Positions 8,932 to 16,349 of a DNA stretch of 64,000 bases are shown piece by piece (the stretch's first letter is position 1; every line of letters begins with the position of its first letter). The DNA is from Xanthobacter sp. YC-JY1 (GTDB lineage Bacteria; Pseudomonadota; Alphaproteobacteria; Rhizobiales; Xanthobacteraceae), in contig NZ_CP032674.1 of the NCBI RefSeq assembly GCF_021730305.1, forward strand, positions 1,783,001 through 1,847,000. The letters run 5' to 3'. The translations under genes were made by a program, and so were the position numbers. The notes beneath the pieces are model-generated. The model ran no database searches. It saw only the letters and a program-made list of their open reading frames with translations, and was not told the DNA's origin.

Positions 8932-9978
8932 TCACCGGCTGGCCGGCAGGACGCGGCGGCGCCACTGCTCCGCGATCTTGTCGCGCACCTGCGCGAGGGC
9001 GATCCAGTCCACCGCCATCACCTTGTCGAGGTTCTTCACGGCGGTGCGGTCGAGCGCGGCACCGGTGATCTCGGCCTTGGAATTGGTGGGGGCGTAGAAC
9101 ATGGTCTCGGTGAAGCTCTTCTGCGCCTCGGGGGAGAGCGCATAGTTCACGAAGGTCTTCGCCGCCTCGGCCGCGGGGGCGCCGGCCACCAGATTGATGG
9201 TGTTGATCTGGAAGATGGTGCCTTCCTGCGGGATGGTCGCCTTGATCTTCCCGCCGGACTGCTCGCTGTTCACCTGGGCGCGGGCGTTATAGCCGACGCC
9301 GAGGGCCGCCTGCCCGGTGATGATGGGGGCGTAGACCTCGGGCTTGGGCTCCCACGTCTGCACGTTGGGGGCGATCTCGGCGACGGCGGCGAGGCCCTTG
9401 TCCACGTTGGCGAGATAGTCGGTGCCGCCATTGGCCTTGTTGAGGATCAGCACGAGGCCGAGGCCCTGGATGTCCGGCACGCCGGGGATCACCACCTTGC
9501 CCTTGTAGGGCGCCTTGGCCATCTCCATCCAGGACTTGGGAGCCTCCTTCACCTGCTCCGCATTGTAGAGCAGCACGAGGTTGTCGAAGGTCACGCCCAC
9601 GCCGGCCACGCTGGGGATGCGGGCGTTGGGATAGAGGTCCTTCACGTTGGGGATGTTGGTCTCGTCGATCTTGGTGAAGAGGCCTTCATCCGTGCCGGCC
9701 TTGGAGACGGACACGTCCATGATCACCACATCCGCCTGCGGCGCGGCCTTCTGGGCGCGCAGATTGCCCAGCATGGCGGCGGAGGAGGGCAGGGGGAAGA
9801 AGGTGACCTTGATGTCCGGATGCGCCTTCATGAAAGGCTCAAGGACCGCCTTCGTGTAGCGCTCCTGGAACAGGCCGGAATAGGCCATCACCGTCAGGTT
9901 GGTTTCCGCCGCGGCCGGACCTGCCATGAGGCCGGCGGCGAGGAGGCACAGGGTTCCGAACTTGTGTGCTGCGTTCAT
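8932..9978 (-). CDS. Periplasmic extracellular solute-binding protein (spermidine/putrescine type)
   Basis: A 348-aa periplasmic receptor for the ABC importer encoded just downstream. A Sec signal peptide is clear: Lys near the N-terminus, hydrophobic core LCLLAAGLMAG and cleavage after AAAE-type AxA at about residue 24. The mature part begins TNLTVMAYSGLFQE, typical of family 1/8 solute-binding proteins for polyamines, opines, iron or aminophosphonates. The ligand cannot be named from sequence alone; the neighbouring ring-opening and amidase genes suggest the importer feeds that pathway. Confidence 0.88.
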   Translation of the reverse strand: MNAAHKFGTLCLLAAGLMAGPAAAETNLTVMAYSGLFQERYTKAVLEPFMKAHPDIKVTFFPLPSSAAMLGNLRAQKAAPQADVVIMDVSVSKAGTDEGLFTKIDETNIPNVKDLYPNARIPSVAGVGVTFDNLVLLYNAEQVKEAPKSWMEMAKAPYKGKVVIPGVPDIQGLGLVLILNKANGGTDYLANVDKGLAAVAEIAPNVQTWEPKPEVYAPIITGQAALGVGYNARAQVNSEQSGGKIKATIPQEGTIFQINTINLVAGAPAAEAAKTFVNYALSPEAQKSFTETMFYAPTNSKAEITGAALDRTAVKNLDKVMAVDWIALAQVRDKIAEQWRRRVLPASR

Positions 9979-10055
9979 CTGGTTGTCCCTCTGGAAAGGT
10001 GACCGGGCCGCTTGGGCGGCCTCTCGTGAAGGGTTGAATCAGCGGTTGGGCGGGC

Positions 10056-10724
10056 TCAGGCGGACAGGAGCTTCGCCTCCACCATGGCGCGGGCGCCGGA
10101 GATGTCGGGAAGCTTCTCGCCGGCCGCGAGGCGCGACAGGAGGACGACCTCCGCCTCCTGCATGGCGATGGCGCGGGCCGCCACCGCCGGTGCCTCGGCC
10201 GGCTTCAGCACCACCACGCCGCTCTCGTCGCAGAGCACGGCGTCGCCGGGCGAAACGGTCTGGCCGCCCACGTTCACCGGCACGTTCAGCGCGCCTTCGA
10301 GGCCGAGCAGCTTGGTGGTGATGGGCGAGGGGCCACGGCACCACATGGGCATGTCCACGCGCACGATTTCCGAGAAATCTGTCGCCGGGCCGTCGATGAC
10401 GCCCGCCTTCACCCCGGCCATCTTCATGGCGTTGGTGATGACCCCGCCCCAACAGGCATGCCGCGCGTCGCCGCAGCGCTCGATCACCACCACGTCGCCG
10501 GGGCGCACATAGGCGGTGAGATAGTGCAGCAGGGTGGAATCGGCGTGCGGAATGCGCAGGGTCACCGCGGTGCCGGCCACCCGCTTGCCCGGCAGAACGG
10601 CGCGGATGTCGGGATCCACGAAGCCGGAATGCAGCACGTGGCCGATGGTCGCCACCTCGCACTTTTCCAGCTCGGCGACGAGGTCCGGCGCAATCTGCTC
10701 CGGCATGGGGTTGACGATGAACAT
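10056..10724 (-). CDS. RraA/HMG-aldolase family protein with altered RD motif
   Basis: A 222-aa member of the RraA-like family, which includes 4-hydroxy-4-methyl-2-oxoglutarate/4-carboxy-4-hydroxy-2-oxoadipate aldolases and the RNase E regulator RraA. The fold signature is visible in GKRVAGTAVTL, RPGDVVVIERCGD and WGGVITNAMKMAGVKAGVIDG. Catalytic members carry Arg-Asp after the DG loop (VDGxVRD). Here this reads DGPATD, so Thr115 replaces the Arg while Asp116 remains. A true aldolase/decarboxylase role is therefore doubtful; a changed substrate or a different lyase reaction is possible. It sits between the binding-protein gene and the amidase gene, 14 bp from the latter, inside the catabolic operon. 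Confidence 0.8.
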   Translation of the reverse strand: MFIVNPMPEQIAPDLVAELEKCEVATIGHVLHSGFVDPDIRAVLPGKRVAGTAVTLRIPHADSTLLHYLTAYVRPGDVVVIERCGDARHACWGGVITNAMKMAGVKAGVIDGPATDFSEIVRVDMPMWCRGPSPITTKLLGLEGALNVPVNVGGQTVSPGDAVLCDESGVVVLKPAEAPAVAARAIAMQEAEVVLLSRLAAGEKLPDISGARAMVEAKLLSA

Positions 10725-10738
10725 GGGGCAGGCTCCGC

Positions 10739-11545
10739 TCAGGCGAGGACGTGGTGGCGGGCAACGGGAACGTTGGCGCGCACCTTGCCGGTGTAGGAAA
10801 AGTCGAGGCGCGCGGAGGTGAAGCCGATCCCGTCCGAGCACTGGGCCGCGATGTGGCCCCAGGGGTCGATGACCATGGAATGGCCCCAGCACCACTTCCT
10901 GCCACCGGCGTGGGAGCCGGTCTGGCCCACCGCGAGGAACCAGGTCTGGGTTTCGATGGCGCGGGCGCGGGCCAGCACCTCCCAATGATCCTTGCCGGTC
11001 ATCAGGGTGAAGGCGGCGGGCAGCACGATCACGTCGGCGCCCTTGTCGGCCAGCTTGCGGAACAGCTCGGGGAAGCGGATGTCGTAGCAGATGGCGCAGC
11101 CGACGGTGGTGTCGCCGATCCTGTACGTCACCACCTCGTCGCCACGGCTGACCGTGTCGGATTCGCGGTAGACAGTGCCGCCGGTGATCTCCACGTCGAA
11201 CAGGTGGATCTTGCGGTAGCGGGCGATCTCGCTGCCATCCGGGCCGAACACCAGGGTGGTGTTGTAGAAGGCGTTGCCGTCTTTTTCGGCGACGCTCCCG
11301 GCATGGATCGCCACCTTTAGGCGCCGCGCGAGGCCGGACATGAGCTGGTAGGCCTCCCCTTCCGGGAAGATCTCGGCGGAGGCCTGAGTCTCCTCGGGCG
11401 TGTCGCCGAGGCAGGCGTAATATTCCGGCAGGACCACGAGGTCGGGACGTTCGAGAGCGACCGCTTCCTCGATCAGTGCTTTGGCGGCGCTGAGGTTCGC
11501 CGCCTTGTCGCCCTGGCTGTTCATCTGGATGAGCGAAACCTTCAC
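10739..11545 (-). CDS. Carbon-nitrogen hydrolase (nitrilase superfamily amidase)
   Basis: A 268-aa cytoplasmic amidase of the nitrilase superfamily. The catalytic triad is complete: Glu41 in VVLPEYY, Lys112 in RKIHLFD, Cys153 in GCAICYDIRFPE. These enzymes hydrolyse omega-amides (2-oxoglutaramate), N-carbamoyl amino acids, N-carbamoylputrescine or nitriles. The IHLFDVEI and RFPELFR blocks resemble the Nit2/omega-amidase branch more than true nitrilases. The GTG start has an AGGAGG sequence at good spacing. It is the first gene of the ten-gene operon, directly downstream of a LysR-type operator. Together with HyuAB it suggests stepwise hydrolysis of a cyclic ureide or amide. Confidence 0.87.
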   Translation of the reverse strand: MKVSLIQMNSQGDKAANLSAAKALIEEAVALERPDLVVLPEYYACLGDTPEETQASAEIFPEGEAYQLMSGLARRLKVAIHAGSVAEKDGNAFYNTTLVFGPDGSEIARYRKIHLFDVEITGGTVYRESDTVSRGDEVVTYRIGDTTVGCAICYDIRFPELFRKLADKGADVIVLPAAFTLMTGKDHWEVLARARAIETQTWFLAVGQTGSHAGGRKWCWGHSMVIDPWGHIAAQCSDGIGFTSARLDFSYTGKVRANVPVARHHVLA

Positions 11546-11595
11546 GCCCCTGCCTCCTTGCTGGTGAGGCAAGCAGAGCAGAGGCGCCAAGGCCC

Positions 11596-11627
11596 GACAA
11601 ACGCGAAATAATTGTCCGCCGTGACAA
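11596..11627. promoter_or_regulatory. Candidate LysR-type operator before the catabolic operon
   Basis: Three copies of the same half-site in alternating orientation: GACAA, then TTGTC 11 bp later, then GACAA 6 bp later. The last two form TTGTC-CGCCGT-GACAA, a T-N11-A type LysR box. It is about 67-82 bp upstream of the amidase start, the usual recognition-site distance, in the gap between the LysR gene and the operon. Regulation by that LysR protein is inferred. Confidence 0.5.
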
Positions 11628-11662
11628 GCAATGCTTATGAGAACGGCATAGGCGGGGGCTGC

Positions 11663-12583
11663 TTATTCCGTGTGCAGCGCAGCATGCCCATCGAGAGGGT
11701 CGCCGGCGGCGATCGCGGCGGCCATGTGGGCGATCAGGCCGGGCAGGGGGCTGCCGGGTTCGTCGCGGAAAATGGCGTGCAGGTTCAGGGGCGGAATACG
11801 CGCATCCACATCCAGCAGCACGAGTTCTTCCCGCTCCAGCATCTCGGCAACGACCACGTCGGGCAGAACCGCGACGCCCATGCCGTCGCGTACGAGGCGG
11901 GTGATGGTGGCCAGCGAGTTCGAGTTGAGGATGCGGACGAGGTGCGGGTCGAGTCCGGAGGATTCGATGAGCTTCTGCACGTTCTGGTGCGGCTGCGATC
12001 CGCGCGAGAAGGCGAAGATGGGCTGGGTGGTGATGTCCTCCAGCATCAGGCGGCGGCCGTGCAGCCCGAGGCGTGGGGAGGCGACCCACACGCAGCCATA
12101 GCTGCACAGCTCGATGTTGCGGCAGCCCGGCGCCAGCACCGGGCCGGCGATGAGCGCAAGGTCCACTTGGCCCTCGAGCAGCATGCGCGCCACCGTGAGG
12201 CTGTTGTCCACGGTGAGGTCCAGGTCCACCTCGGGATAGATGGACTTCACATGCTCCACGAGGCGCGGCAGCCACGCATAGACGATGGTGTCGATAGTCC
12301 CGATGGCCACCCGCCCGCGCAGCCGGTGCGGATCGCCCACGCCGAGCCTGAGATCGGCCGCGAGCCGCACGATGGTCTCGGCCTGGGCCAGCGCCCGCTC
12401 GCCGGCCGGCGTGAGGCTGACATTGCGCAGGTCCCGGTCGAACAGGCGCACGCCGAGGTCCTTCTCCAGCGTCGCGATGCGGTTGGAGACGGCCGCCTGC
12501 GTCGTGCAGAGCCGGTCCGCCGCGCTGGAGAAGCTGCGCAGCCGGGCAACCCAAAGGAAGGTTTCAAGGAACCTTATGTTCAT
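11663..12583 (-). CDS. LysR-family transcriptional regulator
   Basis: A 306-aa LysR-type regulator. The N-terminal winged helix-turn-helix covers residues 2-60 (FSSAADRLCTTQAAVSNRIATLE is the recognition region), then a linker helix and a periplasmic-binding-protein-like effector domain from about residue 90. It lies in the same direction as, and immediately upstream of, the catabolic operon, separated by 117 bp that hold a LysR-box-like inverted repeat. It is therefore the likely inducer-responsive activator of the operon. The effector is unknown, presumably the substrate or an intermediate. Confidence 0.92.
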   Translation of the reverse strand: MNIRFLETFLWVARLRSFSSAADRLCTTQAAVSNRIATLEKDLGVRLFDRDLRNVSLTPAGERALAQAETIVRLAADLRLGVGDPHRLRGRVAIGTIDTIVYAWLPRLVEHVKSIYPEVDLDLTVDNSLTVARMLLEGQVDLALIAGPVLAPGCRNIELCSYGCVWVASPRLGLHGRRLMLEDITTQPIFAFSRGSQPHQNVQKLIESSGLDPHLVRILNSNSLATITRLVRDGMGVAVLPDVVVAEMLEREELVLLDVDARIPPLNLHAIFRDEPGSPLPGLIAHMAAAIAAGDPLDGHAALHTE

Positions 12584-12757
12584 TCGCCCTGAAGGCTCCC
12601 GCCGCGACCGAAGGGCGCGATCATGCCCCTTGCGACCAGAACTGCAACCTCCGCCAGGGAGCGAACCTCGGGAGCCGTGGGAAGGCGGCTGTTATGGCTG
12701 GCGCAGTCGGCTAGAGCGCGTACGCTCACGGACCAATCAGGGGATTATGGGCTGGAA

Positions 12758-12832
<75 letters not shown>

Positions 12833-13078
12833 GTGCCGGCGGGCCGCACGGAAGCGGGAACCGCGGCGACGGGTGTGCCGTCGTCAGGAGCGCTCCTCTA
12901 GTACATGCGGCGCTGCGGTGCAAGGGGCTCGGCATCGATGGCAGTGGATGACGTAGCCGGCCGGCCCGGTTGGGCGTTCGGCGGGCGGCGGTCGCTGAAA
13001 AAATGCGCCTGCTTGCGGCTTGAGCGTTTCCTTCCGCACGGCTAGCCTTCGTTGCACGAGGCCTGGATGGGGGAAGTC

Positions 13079-14245
13079 ATGGCAGCGGACAAGGCGCGCA
13101 AGGAAACCATCGGCGCCGTCCGGCGCACATTCGCCCCCTGGAAGGATCCAACCCAGACCCCGCTCATCCGCTTCGAGAATGTCGTCAAGCGGTTCGGCGA
13201 TTTCACCGCGGTCAATAACGTCAGCCTCGATATCTATGAGCGGGAGTTCTTCGCCCTGCTCGGTCCCTCGGGCTGCGGCAAGACCACCCTCATGCGGATG
13301 CTCGCCGGCTTCGAGGAGCCAAGCTCCGGCCGTCTGACGCTTGCGGGGGAAGATCTCGCGGGGGTGCCGCCCTACCGGCGGCCGGTGAACATGATGTTCC
13401 AGTCCTACGCGCTGTTCCCGCACATGAACGTGGCGGACAACATCGCTTTCGGCCTGAAGCAGGACAAGATGCCGAAGGCCGACATCGACGCCCGCGTCGA
13501 GGAGATGCTGACGCTGGTGAAGCTGGAGAAGTTCGCCAAGCGCAAGCCGCACCAGCTCTCCGGCGGCCAGCGCCAGCGCGTCGCGCTGGCCCGGTCGCTT
13601 GCCAAGCGCCCCAAGGTGCTGCTGCTGGACGAGCCCCTCGGCGCCCTCGACAAGAAGCTGCGCGAGGAGACCCAGTTCGAGCTGATGGACCTGCAGATGG
13701 ACCTCGGCATGACCTTCCTGATCGTGACTCACGACCAGGAGGAGGCCATGACGGTGGCCGACCGCATCGCCGTCATGAACCATGGCGTGCTGGTGCAGGT
13801 GGACCCTCCGGCGGAGATCTACGAGCAGCCCGCCACGCGCTACATCGCCGACTTCATCGGCGAGGTGAACCTGATCGAATCGACCGTCACCGCCTGCGAA
13901 GGCGAGATCACGCGCCTCACCTCGGAGATCACCACGTCTCCCCTCACCGTGGCGCATCCCTGCGAGGTGGCTGCGGGCGGCAATGCCTGCATCGCCATCC
14001 GGCCCGAGAAGCTGCGCATCTCCCTCGATCCTCCGCCGGAGGGGAGCGAGAATGTCTTTGCCGGGGAAATCTGGGACATCGGCTATCTGGGCGATCTCAA
14101 CATCTACCATGTGGAGCTCGCGTGCGGTCAGCGCCTCAAGGTGTCCCAGCCGAACCTGTCGCGCCGCGTGGCGCGGCCCATTTCATGGGACGACAAGGTG
14201 TGGGTCACGTTTGATCCCGACGCCGGCGTCCTTCTGACCCGTTAG
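13079..14245 (+). CDS. potG: Polyamine-type ABC transporter ATPase, PotG-like
   Basis: A 388-aa ATPase with an N-terminal extension of about 35 residues before the domain start IRFENVVKRFGDFTAV, as in PotG. Walker A GPSGCGKTT, signature LSGGQRQRVALARSL, Walker B LLLDEPLGALD and the VTHDQEEA switch are intact; a TOBE domain forms the C-terminus (IRPEKLRIS region). The chosen ATG has GGGGGAAG upstream; other ATGs lie 12 and 27 bp earlier. It leads a potG-H-I-like unit. No periplasmic binding protein gene adjoins it, so the receptor must be encoded elsewhere. Confidence 0.87.
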   Translation: MAADKARKETIGAVRRTFAPWKDPTQTPLIRFENVVKRFGDFTAVNNVSLDIYEREFFALLGPSGCGKTTLMRMLAGFEEPSSGRLTLAGEDLAGVPPYRRPVNMMFQSYALFPHMNVADNIAFGLKQDKMPKADIDARVEEMLTLVKLEKFAKRKPHQLSGGQRQRVALARSLAKRPKVLLLDEPLGALDKKLREETQFELMDLQMDLGMTFLIVTHDQEEAMTVADRIAVMNHGVLVQVDPPAEIYEQPATRYIADFIGEVNLIESTVTACEGEITRLTSEITTSPLTVAHPCEVAAGGNACIAIRPEKLRISLDPPPEGSENVFAGEIWDIGYLGDLNIYHVELACGQRLKVSQPNLSRRVARPISWDDKVWVTFDPDAGVLLTR

Positions 14246-14254
14246 GAGGCAATC

Positions 14255-15172
14255 ATGGCCATGGCGGGCGAGAAGGGCAGGGGCCGCTGGGTGGTGATCG
14301 CGGTTCCCTATCTGTGGCTTCTGGCGCTGTTCCTGGCGCCCTTCCTCATCGTGTTCAAGATCTCGCTGTCGCAGGATGTGGTGGCCCAGCCGCCTTATGC
14401 GCCGCAGCTCGATCTCTCCAACGGCCTTGCGGGCATCACCGAGTTCCTGTCCGGCCTCTCCTTCGCCAATTATGGCTATGTGCTGGATTTCTCGAACGAG
14501 TTCCTGGAGGCCTACGGCTCCAGCCTCGTCATCGCCTCCATCTCCACACTTCTTTTGCTGCTGGTCGGCTATCCCATCGCCTACGGCATGGCGCGGGCGC
14601 CGCGCTCCATCCAGCCGACGCTGCTGATGCTGGTGATCCTGCCCTTCTGGACCTCGTTCCTGATCCGCGTCTACGCCTGGATCGGCATCCTCTCGCCGGA
14701 GGGACTGCTCAATCAGGGCCTGATGGCGCTGGGGGTGATCGACACGCCGCTGGAGATCCTGAACACCAATCTCGCGGTCTATATCGGTATCGTCTACTCG
14801 TACCTGCCATTCATGGTGCTGCCGCTCTATTCGGCGCTGGAGAAGCTGGATCTCACGCTTCTTGAGGCCGCGGCCGATCTCGGCTGCCCGCCGGTGAAGG
14901 CCTTCTGGAAGATCACCTTCCCGCTCTCTATCCCCGGCGTCGCCGCGGGTGCGCTCTTGTGCTTCATCCCGGCGGTGGGCGAGTTCGTGATCCCCGATCT
15001 GCTCGGCGGTTCCGACACGCTGATGATCGGCAAGTCGCTGTGGACGGAGTTCACCGTGAACCGCTCCTGGACGGTGTCTTCGGCGGTGGCGGTGCTGCTG
15101 CTGCTCGTGCTGGTGATCCCCATCGTGATCTACCAGAACATCCAGCAGCGCGAACTGGAGGCAGGCAAATGA
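14255..15172 (+). CDS. potH: Polyamine-type ABC transporter permease, PotH-like
   Basis: A 305-aa inner-membrane permease. The first helix lies at VVIAVPYLWLLALFLAPFLIV, followed by a periplasmic loop with the PotB/PotH-type QPPYAP stretch and five further helices. EAA loop: LEAAADLGCPPVKAFW. An AGGAGG sequence precedes the ATG, 9 bp after the ATPase stop. The stop overlaps the start of the next permease by ATGA. Assignment to putrescine-type transport is by family similarity only. Confidence 0.88.
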   Translation: MAMAGEKGRGRWVVIAVPYLWLLALFLAPFLIVFKISLSQDVVAQPPYAPQLDLSNGLAGITEFLSGLSFANYGYVLDFSNEFLEAYGSSLVIASISTLLLLLVGYPIAYGMARAPRSIQPTLLMLVILPFWTSFLIRVYAWIGILSPEGLLNQGLMALGVIDTPLEILNTNLAVYIGIVYSYLPFMVLPLYSALEKLDLTLLEAAADLGCPPVKAFWKITFPLSIPGVAAGALLCFIPAVGEFVIPDLLGGSDTLMIGKSLWTEFTVNRSWTVSSAVAVLLLLVLVIPIVIYQNIQQRELEAGK

Positions 15173-15984
15173 GAAAGGGCCTCACTTGGTTCAACGTCAC
15201 GTCCATCGTGCTGGGCTTCGCCTTCCTCTATATCCCGATCATTCTTCTGGTGATCTACTCCTTCAACGCCTCGCGGCTCGTCACCGTGTGGGCGGGGTTC
15301 TCCACCCAGTGGTATTGGTCGCTGCTGGAGAACGAGCAGCTCATCGATGCCGCCTGGGTGACGCTGCGCATCGCCTTCTTCTCCTCGCTGGTGGCCACCG
15401 TGCTGGGCACCATGGCGGCGCTCGCCCTCACCCGGTACGGGCGGTTCGGCGGGCGCACGCTGTTCTCGGGCATGATCTATGCGCCCCTCGTCATGCCCGA
15501 GGTCATCACCGGCCTGTCGCTGCTGCTGCTGTTCGTGGCGGTGAACTTCGACCGCGGCTTCTGGACGGTGCTGCTCGCCCACATCACCTTCACCATGTGC
15601 TTCGTGGCGGTGGTGGTGCAGTCGCGCCTCGTCACCTTCGATCGCACGCTGGAGGAGGCGGCGCTGGATCTCGGCTGCCCGCCCTTCCAGACCTTCTTCA
15701 AGATCACCCTGCCGCTCATCCTGCCGGCGGTGGTGTCCGGCTTCATGCTGGCCTTCACCCTGTCGCTGGATGATCTCGTGATCGCGAGCTTCACCACCGG
15801 CCCGGGCGCCACCACGCTGCCCATGCGCATCTATTCGCAGGTGCGCCTCGGCGTGACGCCGGAGATCAATGCGGTCTGCACCATCCTCATCGCCATTGTG
15901 ACGGTGGTGGTCATTGTCGCCTCCATCGTCACCAAGCGTGCGGAGAACCAGCGGCAGGCGGAGGAGAGGGCGGCCCTGCAATAG
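15169..15984 (+). CDS. potI: Polyamine-type ABC transporter permease, PotI-like
   Basis: A 271-aa permease, second half of the transmembrane pair. First helix SIVLGFAFLYIPIILLVIYSF; EAA loop EEAALDLGCPPFQTFFK; C-terminal helix TILIAIVTVVVIVASIV. The start is fixed by the ATGA overlap with the preceding permease. It closes the three-gene unit; the next gene is convergent. Confidence 0.88.
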   Translation: MRKGLTWFNVTSIVLGFAFLYIPIILLVIYSFNASRLVTVWAGFSTQWYWSLLENEQLIDAAWVTLRIAFFSSLVATVLGTMAALALTRYGRFGGRTLFSGMIYAPLVMPEVITGLSLLLLFVAVNFDRGFWTVLLAHITFTMCFVAVVVQSRLVTFDRTLEEAALDLGCPPFQTFFKITLPLILPAVVSGFMLAFTLSLDDLVIASFTTGPGATTLPMRIYSQVRLGVTPEINAVCTILIAIVTVVVIVASIVTKRAENQRQAEERAALQ

Positions 15985-16012
15985 GCGCCGTGGAACGGGC
16001 GCGTCGCGCGCC

Positions 16013-16249
16013 CTAGATCGCGGCGAACCGCACGATGACGCTGCCGTGGATGACGCTGCCATCGGCGACGGCTTCCGCTGGCCATGCTCCGGAGGGCCGG
16101 CTCCCCGCGGGAGATGCGGCGGCGGCAAAGGCGCTGAAGGCAGTCACGATCTGGATCATGAGCAGCAAGGCGCCGGCCAGCATCGCCCCGCCCATCAGCA
16201 GCGCGAGCCCACGGTTGCGGTCGGCGGATACGGAGGCGGCGGTGGCCAT
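16013..16249 (-). CDS. Small single-pass membrane protein, unknown function
   Basis: A 78-aa open frame not matched to a known family by eye. It has a short charged N-terminus (SADRNR), one strong hydrophobic segment LALLMGGAMLAGALLLMIQI at residues 15-34, then an Ala/Pro-rich tail with VIHGSVIVRF at the end, which would be periplasmic or surface-exposed. GGGAG lies 9 nt before the ATG. The stop is close to, and convergent with, the PotI-like gene. A CtrA-like TTAA-N8-TTAA sequence sits about 50 bp upstream, which supports a real, cell-cycle-controlled gene. It could be a small pilus- or envelope-associated protein, but this is not shown. Confidence 0.55.
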   Translation of the reverse strand: MATAASVSADRNRGLALLMGGAMLAGALLLMIQIVTAFSAFAAAASPAGSRPSGAWPAEAVADGSVIHGSVIVRFAAI

Positions 16250-16297
16250 GCAACATGCTCCCGGTGTTCGAGTGACCGGGAGCGTGGCAGCAAATCG

Positions 16298-16313
16298 TTA
16301 ACCATAACCTTAA
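16298..16313. promoter_or_regulatory. CtrA-like binding site
   Basis: TTAACCATAACCTTAA contains the alphaproteobacterial CtrA half-site TTAACCAT and a second TTAA with 8 bp between the TTAA boxes (consensus spacing 7). It stands out in GC-rich surroundings and lies 49-64 bp upstream of the 78-aa membrane-protein gene, the only gene reading away from it. Confidence 0.45.
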
Positions 16314-16349
16314 GTTTCGGCATCCCGGGTCCGCGCCCGGAAGGCCGCC

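Noticed and set aside
10725-12554. Long extension of the RraA-like frame upstream
   Set aside because: It overlaps the amidase and LysR genes in another frame; no domain and no supported start.
12833-13078. tRNA-flanking region as an integration site
   Set aside because: The tRNA-Thr gene has no duplicated 3' end downstream and no integrase nearby, so no genomic island boundary is supported.
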